DNA of 13,429 bases from an uncultured Dialister sp. GTDB taxonomy: Bacteria; Bacillota; Negativicutes; Veillonellales; Dialisteraceae. The first letter of the stretch is position 1. Each line of letters opens with the position of its first letter. Both the position numbers and the translations under genes were made by a program. Under the pieces are notes generated by a model that was not told where the DNA came from, made no database searches, and saw only the letters and a program-made list of their open reading frames with translations. The stretch is from assembly GCF_900541605.1 (NCBI RefSeq), contig NZ_UQKJ01000053.1:1-13429 (forward strand), in the 5' to 3' direction. Positions 1 to 6,611 of this stretch are shown one piece after another.

Positions 1-73
1 GCGATTTTAAGGACAGATTCACTTATCATGCTGCCACCGCTCGAAATGACGGGGTGTGGGTAGTGTCAATTGG
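1..73 (+). repeat. Dispersed intergenic repeat, copy A (cut by window edge)
   Basis: This is the uninterrupted form of a repeat found three times in the window. Its first 48 bases match 4385-4432 with about 5 differences. Bases 50-73 match 4521-4544 without a difference. Between these parts copy A has a single base, where the copy at 4385-4544 has an 88-base segment. The core ends in GCTCGAAATGACGGGG. The left end lies outside the window. It contains no coding sequence that I can support. Confidence 0.8.
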
Positions 74-97
74 TGCGGAGGAGCCGCTGTCACTTTT

Positions 98-136
98 CAT
101 AAGGCGGCGCTCCCCAATTTGTGCACCGCCACCTTC
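98..136 (+). repeat. GGCGGCGC hairpin repeat, copy 1
   Basis: The block starts CATAAGGCGGCGC and ends GCCACCTTC. It is nearly the same as 252-290, and its first part recurs at 4289-4305. The arms GGCGGCGC and GCACCGCC would form a hairpin with one mismatch, against a perfect stem in copy 2. It is a non-coding dispersed palindromic repeat. Confidence 0.7.
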
Positions 137-251
137 CCCTCGGGCGAAGCCCGTTCCCCTTGCGCCACTTCGCCGCAGGCGTTACCCTTGCTCCACCTCT
201 CATAGGGTTATACGATTCCAGGCCACCCAGTATTTATGTCAGTCCTGGTAT

Positions 252-290
252 CATAAGGCGGCGCTTCCCAATCTGTGCGCCGCCACCTTC
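252..290 (+). repeat. GGCGGCGC hairpin repeat, copy 2
   Basis: This is the second copy of the block at 98-136. Arms GGCGGCGC (257-264) and GCGCCGCC (277-284) are perfectly complementary around a 12-base loop. It runs directly into the heptamer run at 291. A partial third copy (CATAAGGCGGCGCTTCC) is at 4289-4305. Confidence 0.75.
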
Positions 291-415
291 ATTCCTAATT
301 CCTCATTCCTCATTCCTAATTTTTTCCCGCCACCGCCACTCCTCACTCCTAACTCCTCATTCCTAACTTCCATGCGCCGCCACCACCATTCCTAATTCCT
401 CATTCCTAATTTTTC
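291..415. repeat. Clusters of degenerate heptamer repeats (ATTCCTA / ACTCCTC)
   Basis: Three runs of 7-base units share the pattern A-Y-T-C-C-T-M: 291-318 (four units, then a T-rich end), 338-365 (four units) and 388-408 (three units, then a T-rich end). They are separated by CGCCACC-type spacers. The same units return at 4614-4634 and 4657-4663, on the other side of the autotransporter gene. They resemble the short tandem heptamer repeats known from some bacterial genomes. No coding role is evident. Confidence 0.8.
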
Positions 416-461
416 CGACGCCACCTTCACCCTATCAATACCATGAACGCATGACAAATCT

Positions 462-492
462 TTCTATCTATATAATTTTTACATAGATAGAA
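462..492. promoter_or_regulatory. Inverted repeat upstream of autotransporter promoter
   Basis: TTCTATCTAT (462-471) and ATAGATAGAA (483-492) are perfect 10-base complements around an 11-base AT-rich centre. It ends just upstream of the putative -35 box at 498, so it could be an operator. It is not followed by a T-run in the + direction that would suit a terminator. Confidence 0.5.
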
Positions 493-497
493 CATCG

Positions 498-527
498 TTG
501 GACATATTTTTTACATCGTTATATACT
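498..527 (+). promoter_or_regulatory. Putative sigma-70 promoter of the autotransporter gene
   Basis: TTGGAC (498-503) and TATACT (522-527) are separated by 18 bases in an AT-rich context. Transcription would start near 534, giving a leader of roughly 117 bases before the start codon. The boxes are imperfect matches and other AT-rich -10-like sequences lie nearby, so this is the best candidate rather than a firm call. Confidence 0.45.
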
Positions 528-650
528 ATTTTTAAATAGCTGAATAAATCCAATATCCCAATTCCTATATCCTTTACGTATCGTTACGTATCTTCTGAAA
601 TAAGCAGCCTGAATTTCTCAGTTTTCGATGTAATAGAAAGGAATGGTCCC

Positions 651-3600
651 ATGGTATCCGGAAATTTCACCCACCCGAAAAAGGTTTCCAAAAAGCTTGT
701 CTTCCTCTGCGTCAGCGCCCTGCTGCTGGCCGGTGGAGCTACTGTATTCGCCAACGATAAAACCATTGGCAGCAGTGTAGATGCCACCAGCATCACCGGG
801 AGCAATATGCTGAATACAGTGACCATCTCTGATAATTCAACGGCTACCATTACCAATGGAGATAAAACCTGGACTTTGGAGAACACTGCTAAAGCCAACG
901 AATGGGACACCATAAAGGGCGGCACAAGCATCGAAAATAATTTTACAGAAGCTTTGGAATCCGCCAGGTATCAGCCAATGGGCAACCGGATTAATATTAC
1001 AGGAAACAGTGACCTGACTATCCAGAAACTCATTGGGGGCGAAGTAACAAAATTCACTGTTATGGGCAACCAGAAACGGGTCGTCAATGATAACATTATT
1101 ACTATTTCCGGAAGCGGCACACTCAAAGCTGATGAAATTATCGGCGGCTACCGAAGTTATGATATCAAGTATGATTCCGTTCACCAGAATGTGATCAACA
1201 TTGAAGGAAAAACGATTATCGGAAGAGATGGCGGTACCGTTTACATTTACGGCGGTAAAGTAGGATATGATGTATGGGATGATATAAATAATGGCAATGT
1301 GGAATACGGCATCATCAATATAAGCGGTACAGCGAAACTGGATAATGCATATGTCTCAACCGGCTACACCAATGTTCAAAAACAAGGCGGCCATATATTG
1401 AATGGACAGATCAATCTCTCCAGTGATGCGGACGTCTCCAGCAGCAGCCTCTTCGGTGCCCAAAGACCAAATCATAGTCGTAATAATAATAATGAAAGAA
1501 ATAACGTATTAAATATCGGCTACAAAAACAACATCTCCACCAACCTCTCTGGAATTACCACTGACCCGGACACTGCTTTTGCTGTAGGAATTGGCGGAAA
1601 TGATAATGGCACACAAATGGAAGATAATAAAGGTACATATCTGGTACAGACCCCGGAAGTATCTACGTGGAACAATAATACAGTCAAGGAAATAGGTGAA
1701 TTTACGGCCATTAAGATCTGGTCTATGGATAAAAAGCCGGCCCTCTTCGTAAAAGACAACGCCAGTTTCAAATATACTAACGGAAGTTCACGCTGGACAA
1801 ATCAGAATACAGTGATTGATTTGTCCTATCTGACCTCCGGTAAAGACTTTGGTACTTACTATAAAGAGGACCTTGGGCAGAATTATGATAAAGAAGGTGG
1901 CGCCCAAAGCGAAGGAAGAGAAGATGAAATCGACCTGACTAAGGATGGTGTGGATTCTTCAAATATCCTTCTGGCCTCGGTGAAACCAAATGCGACTATT
2001 ACAATTATTGAAACCGCAAATTCAGACCTGACACCTAATGAAATTGACCCGGAACTTCTTAAATACGGTTACACGCCCGGCACTCCTGAATCCAAAATCT
2101 ATTACAATCCCTTAGTCTATGGTTATAAGATTCAAAACAGTTCAGGCTCCAACGTTCTCAACGGAACCTATAAGGGCTGGGCAGAGATAAATGTACGCCT
2201 TACTCAGAATAAGACAACGGGTCAAATGTATTCACCTACCCACGTCTACTGGAAGACCGGTGACATCACAGTAAATACTATTTCCTTCCCCAATCTCATC
2301 CTGGATGGTTCCGGAAAGCCAGTAAATCCTATTACTTTGGAGAAATACAACTATATCTTCAATAATGACACCGCCCTTTCCATGGGGACTATCTCGAAGA
2401 CCGGGAATTCTCTCATTTCCCCTTCCGACAGCTTCACCCTCATCGATGGGAGCGGCGCCCAGTCTGTGACGGGGCTGGAAAACCTCAAAGGCGGGACTGA
2501 CCGTATTTCCTATACCCTCGATGACGGGGCGGTGTCGGCTACGGCTTCCGGAACTATGGGTATCACCGATGACAATAAAAATCTGACCTATTCCCTGGGC
2601 AATCCGGAGACCATCACCTACCACTCCCTGGACTGGACGAAGACTGCGCCCATGGTGACCCTGGATGCCGGCAAGACCTACGACCTTTCCCAGACCGCCA
2701 TCGATACGTCGGCCATGCAGATGAAGGGGCTTTCTTCCCTGAAGCGGGGCGTCAATATGCGGACTCTCCTGACTGTCAATGGCCATGACGCAGGAATCGA
2801 TGAAAGCAAACTGACAGACTCCCCCATCCACATCACCCTGGGCAGTACCCTGGAAGGCACAGGCCGGGCGCTACTGCAGGACGGAGACCTGGTATACCGG
2901 GCGGATATGGACCGGCAGCCCCAGACCCATAAGACCCTGCTGGGCCAGGAAGCGGGACTGGCGGCCCTCATCGAGTCCAATGATCTCATCCTGGACACCA
3001 TGAAGAACCTGGATAAGTCCGCCGATGGCATCGAAGCCTTCGGCACCGTGGGTGGCGGAGAAAACCGCTATGAAACGGGGAGCCACATCACCACAAACCT
3101 CTGGCGGGGACAGGCGGGCTTTGCCCGGAAGGACAGCTCCAAAAAGGGAAGCTCCTGGGAATACGGCCTCTCCTATGACTACGGCGATGGCTCCTACCGC
3201 ACCTTCTACCGGGGCACCGGAAACGGCAAAATCAACTACAAAGGCGCCGGAATCTTCGGGAAATATATCCGTCCCGACGGATTCTACGGAGAAGCGTCCT
3301 TCCGCATGGGCCGGGCCTCCAACGATGCAAAGAACATCCTCCACGACGAGCTGGGCCGGCCGTACCGGTACAGGACAGACAGCCTGTACAACGCCTTCCA
3401 TGTGGGTATCGGCCGGATTTCCGACCGGGGCCATGGAAACAGCCTGGATACGTACCTCCGCTTCTTCCACACCCACCTGAATGGAGACACCTTCGAAGCC
3501 GGCGGCCACTACGACATCGACAGCCTCGAAAGCAATCTGGCCCGCATAGGCACCCGGTGGCAGCATAAGGACCACCGCTTCGAGTACTACGCAGGCCTGG

Positions 3601-3809
3601 CCTACGAATATGAATTCAGCGGTAAAGCCTATGGCATCGCCGACGGCATGGACATCGAAAGCGCCTCCATCAGAGGCGGCAGCGTCCGCTTCGAATACGG
3701 CGCCAGCGTAGACACCGGAAAATGGAGAGTCGCCATCAACGGCAGCGACTACGCGGGAAAACGGAAAGGATTCAACGGAAACCTCTCCCTCACCTGCCGG
3801 GTATGGTGA
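651..3809 (+). CDS. Autotransporter (type Va) with large passenger and C-terminal outer-membrane barrel
   Basis: This 1052-residue protein is predicted to be exported and anchored in the outer membrane. Residues 1-34 form a signal peptide with an extended basic start, the hydrophobic stretch LVFLCVSALLLAGG and probable cleavage after VFA. Residues of about 35-790 look like a beta-helical passenger rich in Asn, Gly, Ser and Thr, with repeated 'INISG'-like strands. Residues of about 793-1052 have the alternating aromatic and Gly-rich strands of an autotransporter beta-barrel, ending in LSLTCRVW with the expected terminal aromatic residue. The ATG at 651 is preceded by AGAAAGGA with good spacing. 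No known catalytic motif was seen in the passenger, so adhesion is a guess. Base composition drops in the passenger and rises in the stem and barrel (see findings). It is a single gene with its own terminator and is flanked on both sides by repeat islands. Confidence 0.88.
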   Translation: MVSGNFTHPKKVSKKLVFLCVSALLLAGGATVFANDKTIGSSVDATSITGSNMLNTVTISDNSTATITNGDKTWTLENTAKANEWDTIKGGTSIENNFTEALESARYQPMGNRINITGNSDLTIQKLIGGEVTKFTVMGNQKRVVNDNIITISGSGTLKADEIIGGYRSYDIKYDSVHQNVINIEGKTIIGRDGGTVYIYGGKVGYDVWDDINNGNVEYGIINISGTAKLDNAYVSTGYTNVQKQGGHILNGQINLSSDADVSSSSLFGAQRPNHSRNNNNERNNVLNIGYKNNISTNLSGITTDPDTAFAVGIGGNDNGTQMEDNKGTYLVQTPEVSTWNNNTVKEIGEFTAIKIWSMDKKPALFVKDNASFKYTNGSSRWTNQNTVIDLSYLTSGKDFGTYYKEDLGQNYDKEGGAQSEGREDEIDLTKDGVDSSNILLASVKPNATITIIETANSDLTPNEIDPELLKYGYTPGTPESKIYYNPLVYGYKIQNSSGSNVLNGTYKGWAEINVRLTQNKTTGQMYSPTHVYWKTGDITVNTISFPNLILDGSGKPVNPITLEKYNYIFNNDTALSMGTISKTGNSLISPSDSFTLIDGSGAQSVTGLENLKGGTDRISYTLDDGAVSATASGTMGITDDNKNLTYSLGNPETITYHSLDWTKTAPMVTLDAGKTYDLSQTAIDTSAMQMKGLSSLKRGVNMRTLLTVNGHDAGIDESKLTDSPIHITLGSTLEGTGRALLQDGDLVYRADMDRQPQTHKTLLGQEAGLAALIESNDLILDTMKNLDKSADGIEAFGTVGGGENRYETGSHITTNLWRGQAGFARKDSSKKGSSWEYGLSYDYGDGSYRTFYRGTGNGKINYKGAGIFGKYIRPDGFYGEASFRMGRASNDAKNILHDELGRPYRYRTDSLYNAFHVGIGRISDRGHGNSLDTYLRFFHTHLNGDTFEAGGHYDIDSLESNLARIGTRWQHKDHRFEYYAGLAYEYEFSGKAYGIADGMDIESASIRGGSVRFEYGASVDTGKWRVAINGSDYAGKRKGFNGNLSLTCRVW

Positions 3810-3810
3810 A

Positions 3811-3845
3811 AGAAAAACAGCAGCCTCTGGGGCTGCTGTTTTTTT
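3811..3845 (+). terminator. Rho-independent terminator of the autotransporter gene
   Basis: Arms AACAGCAGCC (3816-3825) and GGCTGCTGTT (3831-3840) are perfect complements around a 5-base loop. They are followed by a run of seven T (3839-3845) and preceded by A-rich sequence. It begins two bases after the TGA stop. Confidence 0.93.
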
Positions 3846-3964
3846 ATTTGGGTAGAAGTGCGGCATGCGAACGGATGGGGCCTTGTGCGGATTCGCCTGC
3901 GGCGCTTCTCATTGGTTCCCCTCCTCAACTTCGCCACCATACCTTCTGTCTCCAACCGTTTATC

Positions 3965-4046
3965 GTCATCTCGAGCGGTGGAAGAATGCCAAGTGACTCT
4001 ACCGTCCAGAATCGCTACAGCTCCGATGAGTCGAGAGATCTTTCTA
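3965..4046 (-). repeat. Dispersed intergenic repeat, copy B (inverted)
   Basis: Read on the minus strand it runs from AGAAAGATCTCTCGACTCAT through GAGCTGTAGCGATT to CCACCGCTCGAGATGACG. The first ~36 bases differ from copy C (from 4355) at about two positions, and the rest is clearly related. It keeps the GATGACG junction, as copy A does, so it supports copies A and B as the uninterrupted form. It lies opposite in orientation to copy C, about 310 bases away. Confidence 0.8.
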
Positions 4047-4087
4047 GTAGATGACTATGACGGGGTTTTCAAAGATAGAGTAACATT

Positions 4088-4108
4088 GAGAGTTGAGAGT
4101 TGAGAGTT
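4088..4108. repeat. Tandem heptamer GAGAGTT x3
   Basis: Three perfect tandem copies of GAGAGTT lie at 4088-4094, 4095-4101 and 4102-4108, followed by a partial fourth. The unit differs from the ATTCCTA heptamers but has the same length. It is non-coding. Confidence 0.85.
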
Positions 4109-4139
4109 GAGGTCCAGCGGCTTCGCCGCTAATCGTTAG

Positions 4140-4182
4140 CCTCCTTCCTTGGGAAGGAGGTGGCGCCGTAGGAGACGGAGGT
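4140..4182 (+). repeat. Hairpin-plus-tail repeat module 1
   Basis: CCTCCTTCC (4140-4148) and GGAAGGAGG (4152-4160) form a perfect 9-bp stem with a 3-base loop. A tail TGGCGCCGTAGGAGACGGAG follows. The tail matches that of module 2 at 4235 closely, although the stem sequences differ. This conserved tail with a variable but still paired stem marks a repeat family. Confidence 0.75.
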
Positions 4183-4215
4183 TAGCTGATGGATGCGCCG
4201 CAGGCTAAGGACTTG

Positions 4216-4258
4216 GCTCCCCCTCCGGGGGAGCTGGCGCCGCAGGCGACTGAAGGGG
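4216..4258 (+). repeat. Hairpin-plus-tail repeat module 2
   Basis: GCTCCCCC (4216-4223) and GGGGGAGC (4227-4234) form a perfect 8-bp stem with loop TCC. They are followed by TGGCGCCGCAGGCGACTGA and AGGGG. It begins 76 bases after module 1 in the same orientation. Confidence 0.75.
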
Positions 4259-4354
4259 TGCATTTGCGGTGAAGCCGCCATCGTGTTTCATAAGGCGGCG
4301 CTTCCGGTAGAACCGATATCCTCTGGAGTTGTAAGACCGTCACAGGCATTTACC

Positions 4355-4544
4355 AGAAAGATTTCTCGACTCATCGAAGCTGTAGCGATTTTAAGGACAG
4401 ACCTACTTAGCATGCTCCCACCGCTCGAAATGCAGCAGTCCTGCAGAGGACTGCTGAGCCGGGCCCAAATTGGCGCTTTTACTGCACATTAAAGCGCCTT
4501 CCTTTCGGGGCCCGGTCGACCGGGGTGTGGGTAGTGTCAATTGG
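4355..4544 (+). repeat. Dispersed intergenic repeat, copy C, interrupted by a structured insert
   Basis: The left part, 4355-4432, matches copy B inverted and copy A direct, ending CCGCTCGAAATG. The right part, 4521-4544, is identical to 50-73 of copy A. Between them lies the 88-base segment 4433-4520, which copy A lacks except for one base. Copies A and C are direct repeats on either side of the autotransporter gene, about 4.38 kb apart. Confidence 0.8.
4433..4520. mobile_element. 88-base structured insert with three stem-loops (mobile-repeat candidate)
   Basis: Stem 1 is CAGCAGTCC (4433-4441) with GGACTGCTG (4448-4456), loop TGCAGA. Stem 2 is CCGGGCCC (4459-4466) with GGGCCCGG (4508-4515). 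Stem 3, nested inside it, is GGCGCTTT (4472-4479) with AAAGCGCC (4491-4498). All stems are perfect. The piece ends in GTCGAC and interrupts the repeat at the point where copies A and B read straight through. It encodes no protein. It may be a REP- or MITE-like unit. A functional RNA or a terminator for sua5 is less likely, since no T-run follows on either strand. Confidence 0.6.
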
Positions 4545-4568
4545 AATGGCAACGTAGTTGCGAATATA

Positions 4569-4598
4569 CTCGATCTCGACCTCAATCTCGATCTCACC
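4569..4598. repeat. Degenerate hexamer run (CTCGAT family)
   Basis: Five consecutive 6-base units lie at 4569-4598: CTCGAT, CTCGAC, CTCAAT, CTCGAT and CTCACC. It is non-coding and lies between repeat copy C and the ACTCCTA heptamers at 4614. Confidence 0.7.
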
Positions 4599-4613
4599 AG
4601 CGCCGCCACCACC

Positions 4614-4670
4614 ACTCCTAACTCCTCATTCCTAACTTCTGTGAGCCGCCACTTTCACTCCTCACTTTCC
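4614..4670. repeat. Heptamer repeats (ACTCCTA family), downstream copy
   Basis: Units ACTCCTA, ACTCCTC and ATTCCTA at 4614-4634 are followed by a further ACTCCTC (4657-4663) and ACTTTCC. They are the same unit family as the runs at 291-408. They lie immediately downstream of the sua5 stop codon on the minus strand. Confidence 0.75.
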
Positions 4671-4686
4671 CCAGCCATTTTTACAA

Positions 4687-5739
4687 TCAGTCCTTCTTTT
4701 CCACCACGATATGGTAGCCCGATGCTTTGGTGAGGCGGTTCATGATGGCCAGGCCCAGGCCTTTGGAGTCGGTGCCTTCTCCGATGATCCGGTCCACCGG
4801 GTGCTTGTTGAAGTACAGGAGCCCGGAAAACAGGTTGTGGGCAAAGCTTTCTTTATCCTTCCGGCTGCCCCAGATGAAAAGGGTAAGACCTTCCGGAAGT
4901 TTCTCCGCAGTTTCCCGGCTCACGAAGAAGCCATATTTTTCATCTTCCTTCTGGGCAAAGGAAAGTATTTCGCTTTCCACCTTGTCCGTGTTTCCGGTAT
5001 ACACCGTGAGCGGTGCCTTCGGTGCATAGTGGCGGTACTTCATGCCCGGTGCCTTCGGGTGCTCCCCTGCTTTCACGCCGCCGGAAAGGATGGCTTTATC
5101 CACCACCGTGGGGGCAAAGGCGGAGAGCATTTCCAGGGTAATGCCACCGGGCCGGTAAATGACGATGGTCCCGTTCTCGATGCCGATGACCGTAGATTCC
5201 AGGCCCACTTCGCAGGGGCCGCCGTCCACGATGGCCGGAATGCGGCCATCCATGTCATGGAGTACGTCCTCTGCGGTGGTGGGGCTTGGGCGGGTAGAAA
5301 TATTGGCACTGGGGCCGGCCAGGGGCACGCCGGCTGCCCGGATGAGAGCCCGGGTCGCTTCGCTCCTGGGGCAGCGGATGGCAATGGTCATCAGGCCGCC
5401 GGAGGTTTCCATGGGGATCATGTCCTTCTTGGGAAAAACGATGGTGAGCGGTCCCGGCCAGAAGGCGTCCATGAGCTTCTTTTCCAGGGGCGTCACTTCT
5501 TTCACGTATTTTTCTACTTCCGAAGGAGCCGATACATGGACAATGAGGGGATTATCGGAAGGCCGTCCCTTGGCTGCGTAAATCCGCTTTGCCGCCTCGC
5601 CGTCCAGTGCATTTCCTCCAAGGCCATACACCGTTTCCGTAGGGAACGCCACCAGGCCCCCATGACGAATGATTTCTCCCAGGGCGAAGACTTTATTTCT
5701 GTAATAGTCTTCGTCTACTTTTACCATTTCTGTGTTCAT
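4687..5739 (-). CDS. sua5: Threonylcarbamoyl-AMP synthase, two-domain Sua5 type
   Basis: The enzyme makes L-threonylcarbamoyl-AMP from threonine, bicarbonate and ATP in the cytoplasm, the first step of tRNA t6A37 synthesis. The 350-residue protein has the YrdC domain first, with FPTETVYGLGGNA (32-44), KGRPSDNPLIVHV (57-69) and SANISTRPSPT (144-154). The linker APGMKYRHYAP (230-240) and a C-terminal Sua5 domain follow, so it is the long form, not the single-domain TsaC. An in-frame ATG lies 7 codons upstream, but I prefer the ATG at 5739. That ATG overlaps the prmC stop as ATGA and has AGAAGGA before it. It is the last gene of prfA-prmC-sua5, an arrangement common in Firmicutes (also called ywlC). 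A repeat island follows directly. Confidence 0.95.
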   Translation of the reverse strand: MNTEMVKVDEDYYRNKVFALGEIIRHGGLVAFPTETVYGLGGNALDGEAAKRIYAAKGRPSDNPLIVHVSAPSEVEKYVKEVTPLEKKLMDAFWPGPLTIVFPKKDMIPMETSGGLMTIAIRCPRSEATRALIRAAGVPLAGPSANISTRPSPTTAEDVLHDMDGRIPAIVDGGPCEVGLESTVIGIENGTIVIYRPGGITLEMLSAFAPTVVDKAILSGGVKAGEHPKAPGMKYRHYAPKAPLTVYTGNTDKVESEILSFAQKEDEKYGFFVSRETAEKLPEGLTLFIWGSRKDKESFAHNLFSGLLYFNKHPVDRIIGEGTDSKGLGLAIMNRLTKASGYHIVVEKKD

Positions 5740-6611
5740 TCGTTTTCCTTCTTCCTGCAATACAGGGCCCGCTCGATGCCGCCGTAGTCTTTGATGATTT
5801 CAAAGGAATCGTAGTCTCCCGAATCTTCAAAGAGCTTCCGCACCTCATCGGCCTGATGGATGCCGAATTCCATGGCCAGGAATCCGCCGTCCTTCAGGTG
5901 GGAAGCGGCGGAATCCGCCAGTTTCCTGTAGAAATCGAGGCCATCCTTCCCTCCGTCCAGGGCCAGCGCCGGTTCATGCTGCACTTCTTTCTGGAGCCCC
6001 GGGATATCGCCGGAGGGAATGTAGGGAGGATTGGTCAGGATGCCATCGAAGACTTCCCCCTCCTCCAGTGCTGTGAGGTAGTCCCCTTTACGCCAGGCCA
6101 CCCGGTGGTCCAGGGAAAGTTTCTTTCCATTTTCCTCTGCCACCGCCAGGGCATCGTCAGAAATATCAACGCCCACCCCCGTATCCTCTTTGCAGTAATA
6201 GAGGAAACTCAGGAGTATGGCGCCGCTTCCGGTTCCCAGGTCTGCCACTTTCAGTCCCGGTTCCCCCCTGTGATACTGGATCACCTTTTCCAGCCAGGTT
6301 TCCGTATCGGGCCGGGGAATCAGTACATGTTCATTCACCTGGAACGTAAGGCCCATGAATTCCTTTTCCCCGATAATGGCGGCGGTGGAAATGCCGCTCA
6401 CCCGTTTTTTGATGTATTCCCGGTACCGGGCCAGCTCCGATGGCTCCACAATTTCATCAAAATCGGTGTAAAGATAGATTCTTGATTTGTGAAGCACATG
6501 GGCCAGCAGCAGTTCCGCATCCAGCCGGGGGGACTCCAGGCCGTGCTGCTGGAAATAATGGGTGGTCCAGGTGATCAGTTTTTTGATGGTCCAGATCGTA
6601 TTACCGGCCAT
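5736..6611 (-). CDS. prmC: Release factor glutamine N5-methyltransferase PrmC
   Basis: PrmC (HemK) uses S-adenosylmethionine to methylate the glutamine of the GGQ motif in release factors, here the prfA product encoded just upstream. The 291-residue protein shows the usual order: an N-terminal helical substrate-binding domain (about 1-90), PRPDTE (99-104), the SAM-binding loop DLGTGSG (124-130), the acidic VDIS site (148-151) and the catalytic NPPY (194-197). EPALALDGGKDGL follows from 213. The ATG at 6611 lies inside the end of prfA, with an 11-base overlap, and is preceded by AGAAGGGG. The overlap suggests coupled translation. Length and motifs are those of the family and nothing is missing. 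Confidence 0.96.
   Translation of the reverse strand: MAGNTIWTIKKLITWTTHYFQQHGLESPRLDAELLLAHVLHKSRIYLYTDFDEIVEPSELARYREYIKKRVSGISTAAIIGEKEFMGLTFQVNEHVLIPRPDTETWLEKVIQYHRGEPGLKVADLGTGSGAILLSFLYYCKEDTGVGVDISDDALAVAEENGKKLSLDHRVAWRKGDYLTALEEGEVFDGILTNPPYIPSGDIPGLQKEVQHEPALALDGGKDGLDFYRKLADSAASHLKDGGFLAMEFGIHQADEVRKLFEDSGDYDSFEIIKDYGGIERALYCRKKENE

Larger units (their letters stand above)
431..650 (+). promoter_or_regulatory. AT-rich leader of the autotransporter gene
   Basis: This 220-base stretch lies between the repeat island and the autotransporter start and holds no gene. It contains an inverted repeat (462-492), a promoter-like pair (498-527), two ACATCGTT copies (492-499 and 513-520, 21 bases apart) and two tandem TTACGTATC copies (574-582 and 584-592, 10 bases apart). 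It ends with the ribosome site at about 635-642. The ACATCGTT pair overlaps the putative promoter and the TTACGTATC pair lies about 50 bases downstream of it. That placement suggests regulator binding, but no named regulator can be assigned. Confidence 0.55.
3846..4686. other. Gene-free repeat island between autotransporter and sua5
   Basis: About 840 bases without a supportable gene. It holds an inverted copy (B, 3965-4046) and a direct copy (C, 4355-4544) of the repeat seen at 1-73. It also holds GAGAGTT heptamers (4088-4108), two hairpin-plus-tail modules (4140-4182 and 4216-4258), a partial GGCGGCGC repeat (4289-4305), a hexamer run (4569-4598) and ACTCCTA-type heptamers (4614-4663). Open frames here are short, overlapping and rich in repeat-derived Arg, Pro and Ser. 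I see no T-tailed terminator directly after sua5. Confidence 0.75.

Noticed and set aside
54..395. Overlapping plus-strand open frames in the left repeat island
   Set aside because: The translations are repeat-derived (SFLIPNSSFL-like) and come from heptamer arrays. They have no ribosome site and the same DNA recurs in non-coding sequence at 4600-4670.
291..415. CRISPR array
   Set aside because: The units are 7 bases long and contiguous, without unique spacers of regular length, and no cas gene is present.
1481..1493. AAT trinucleotide run in the autotransporter gene as a phase-variation switch
   Set aside because: It is in-frame and encodes Asn residues. Changes in copy number would not shift the frame, and no long mono- or tetranucleotide run is present.
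2871..3866. Minus-strand open frame (331 codons) opposite the barrel part of the autotransporter
   Set aside because: It is Ala-, Val- and Gly-rich antisense of a GC-rich coding region. It would start beyond the terminator, inside repeat sequence.
4711..5787. Long plus-strand open frame (358 codons) opposite sua5
   Set aside because: It is antisense to a gene with clear family motifs. Its translation is rich in His, Gly and Arg with no recognisable domain, and no ribosome site supports it.
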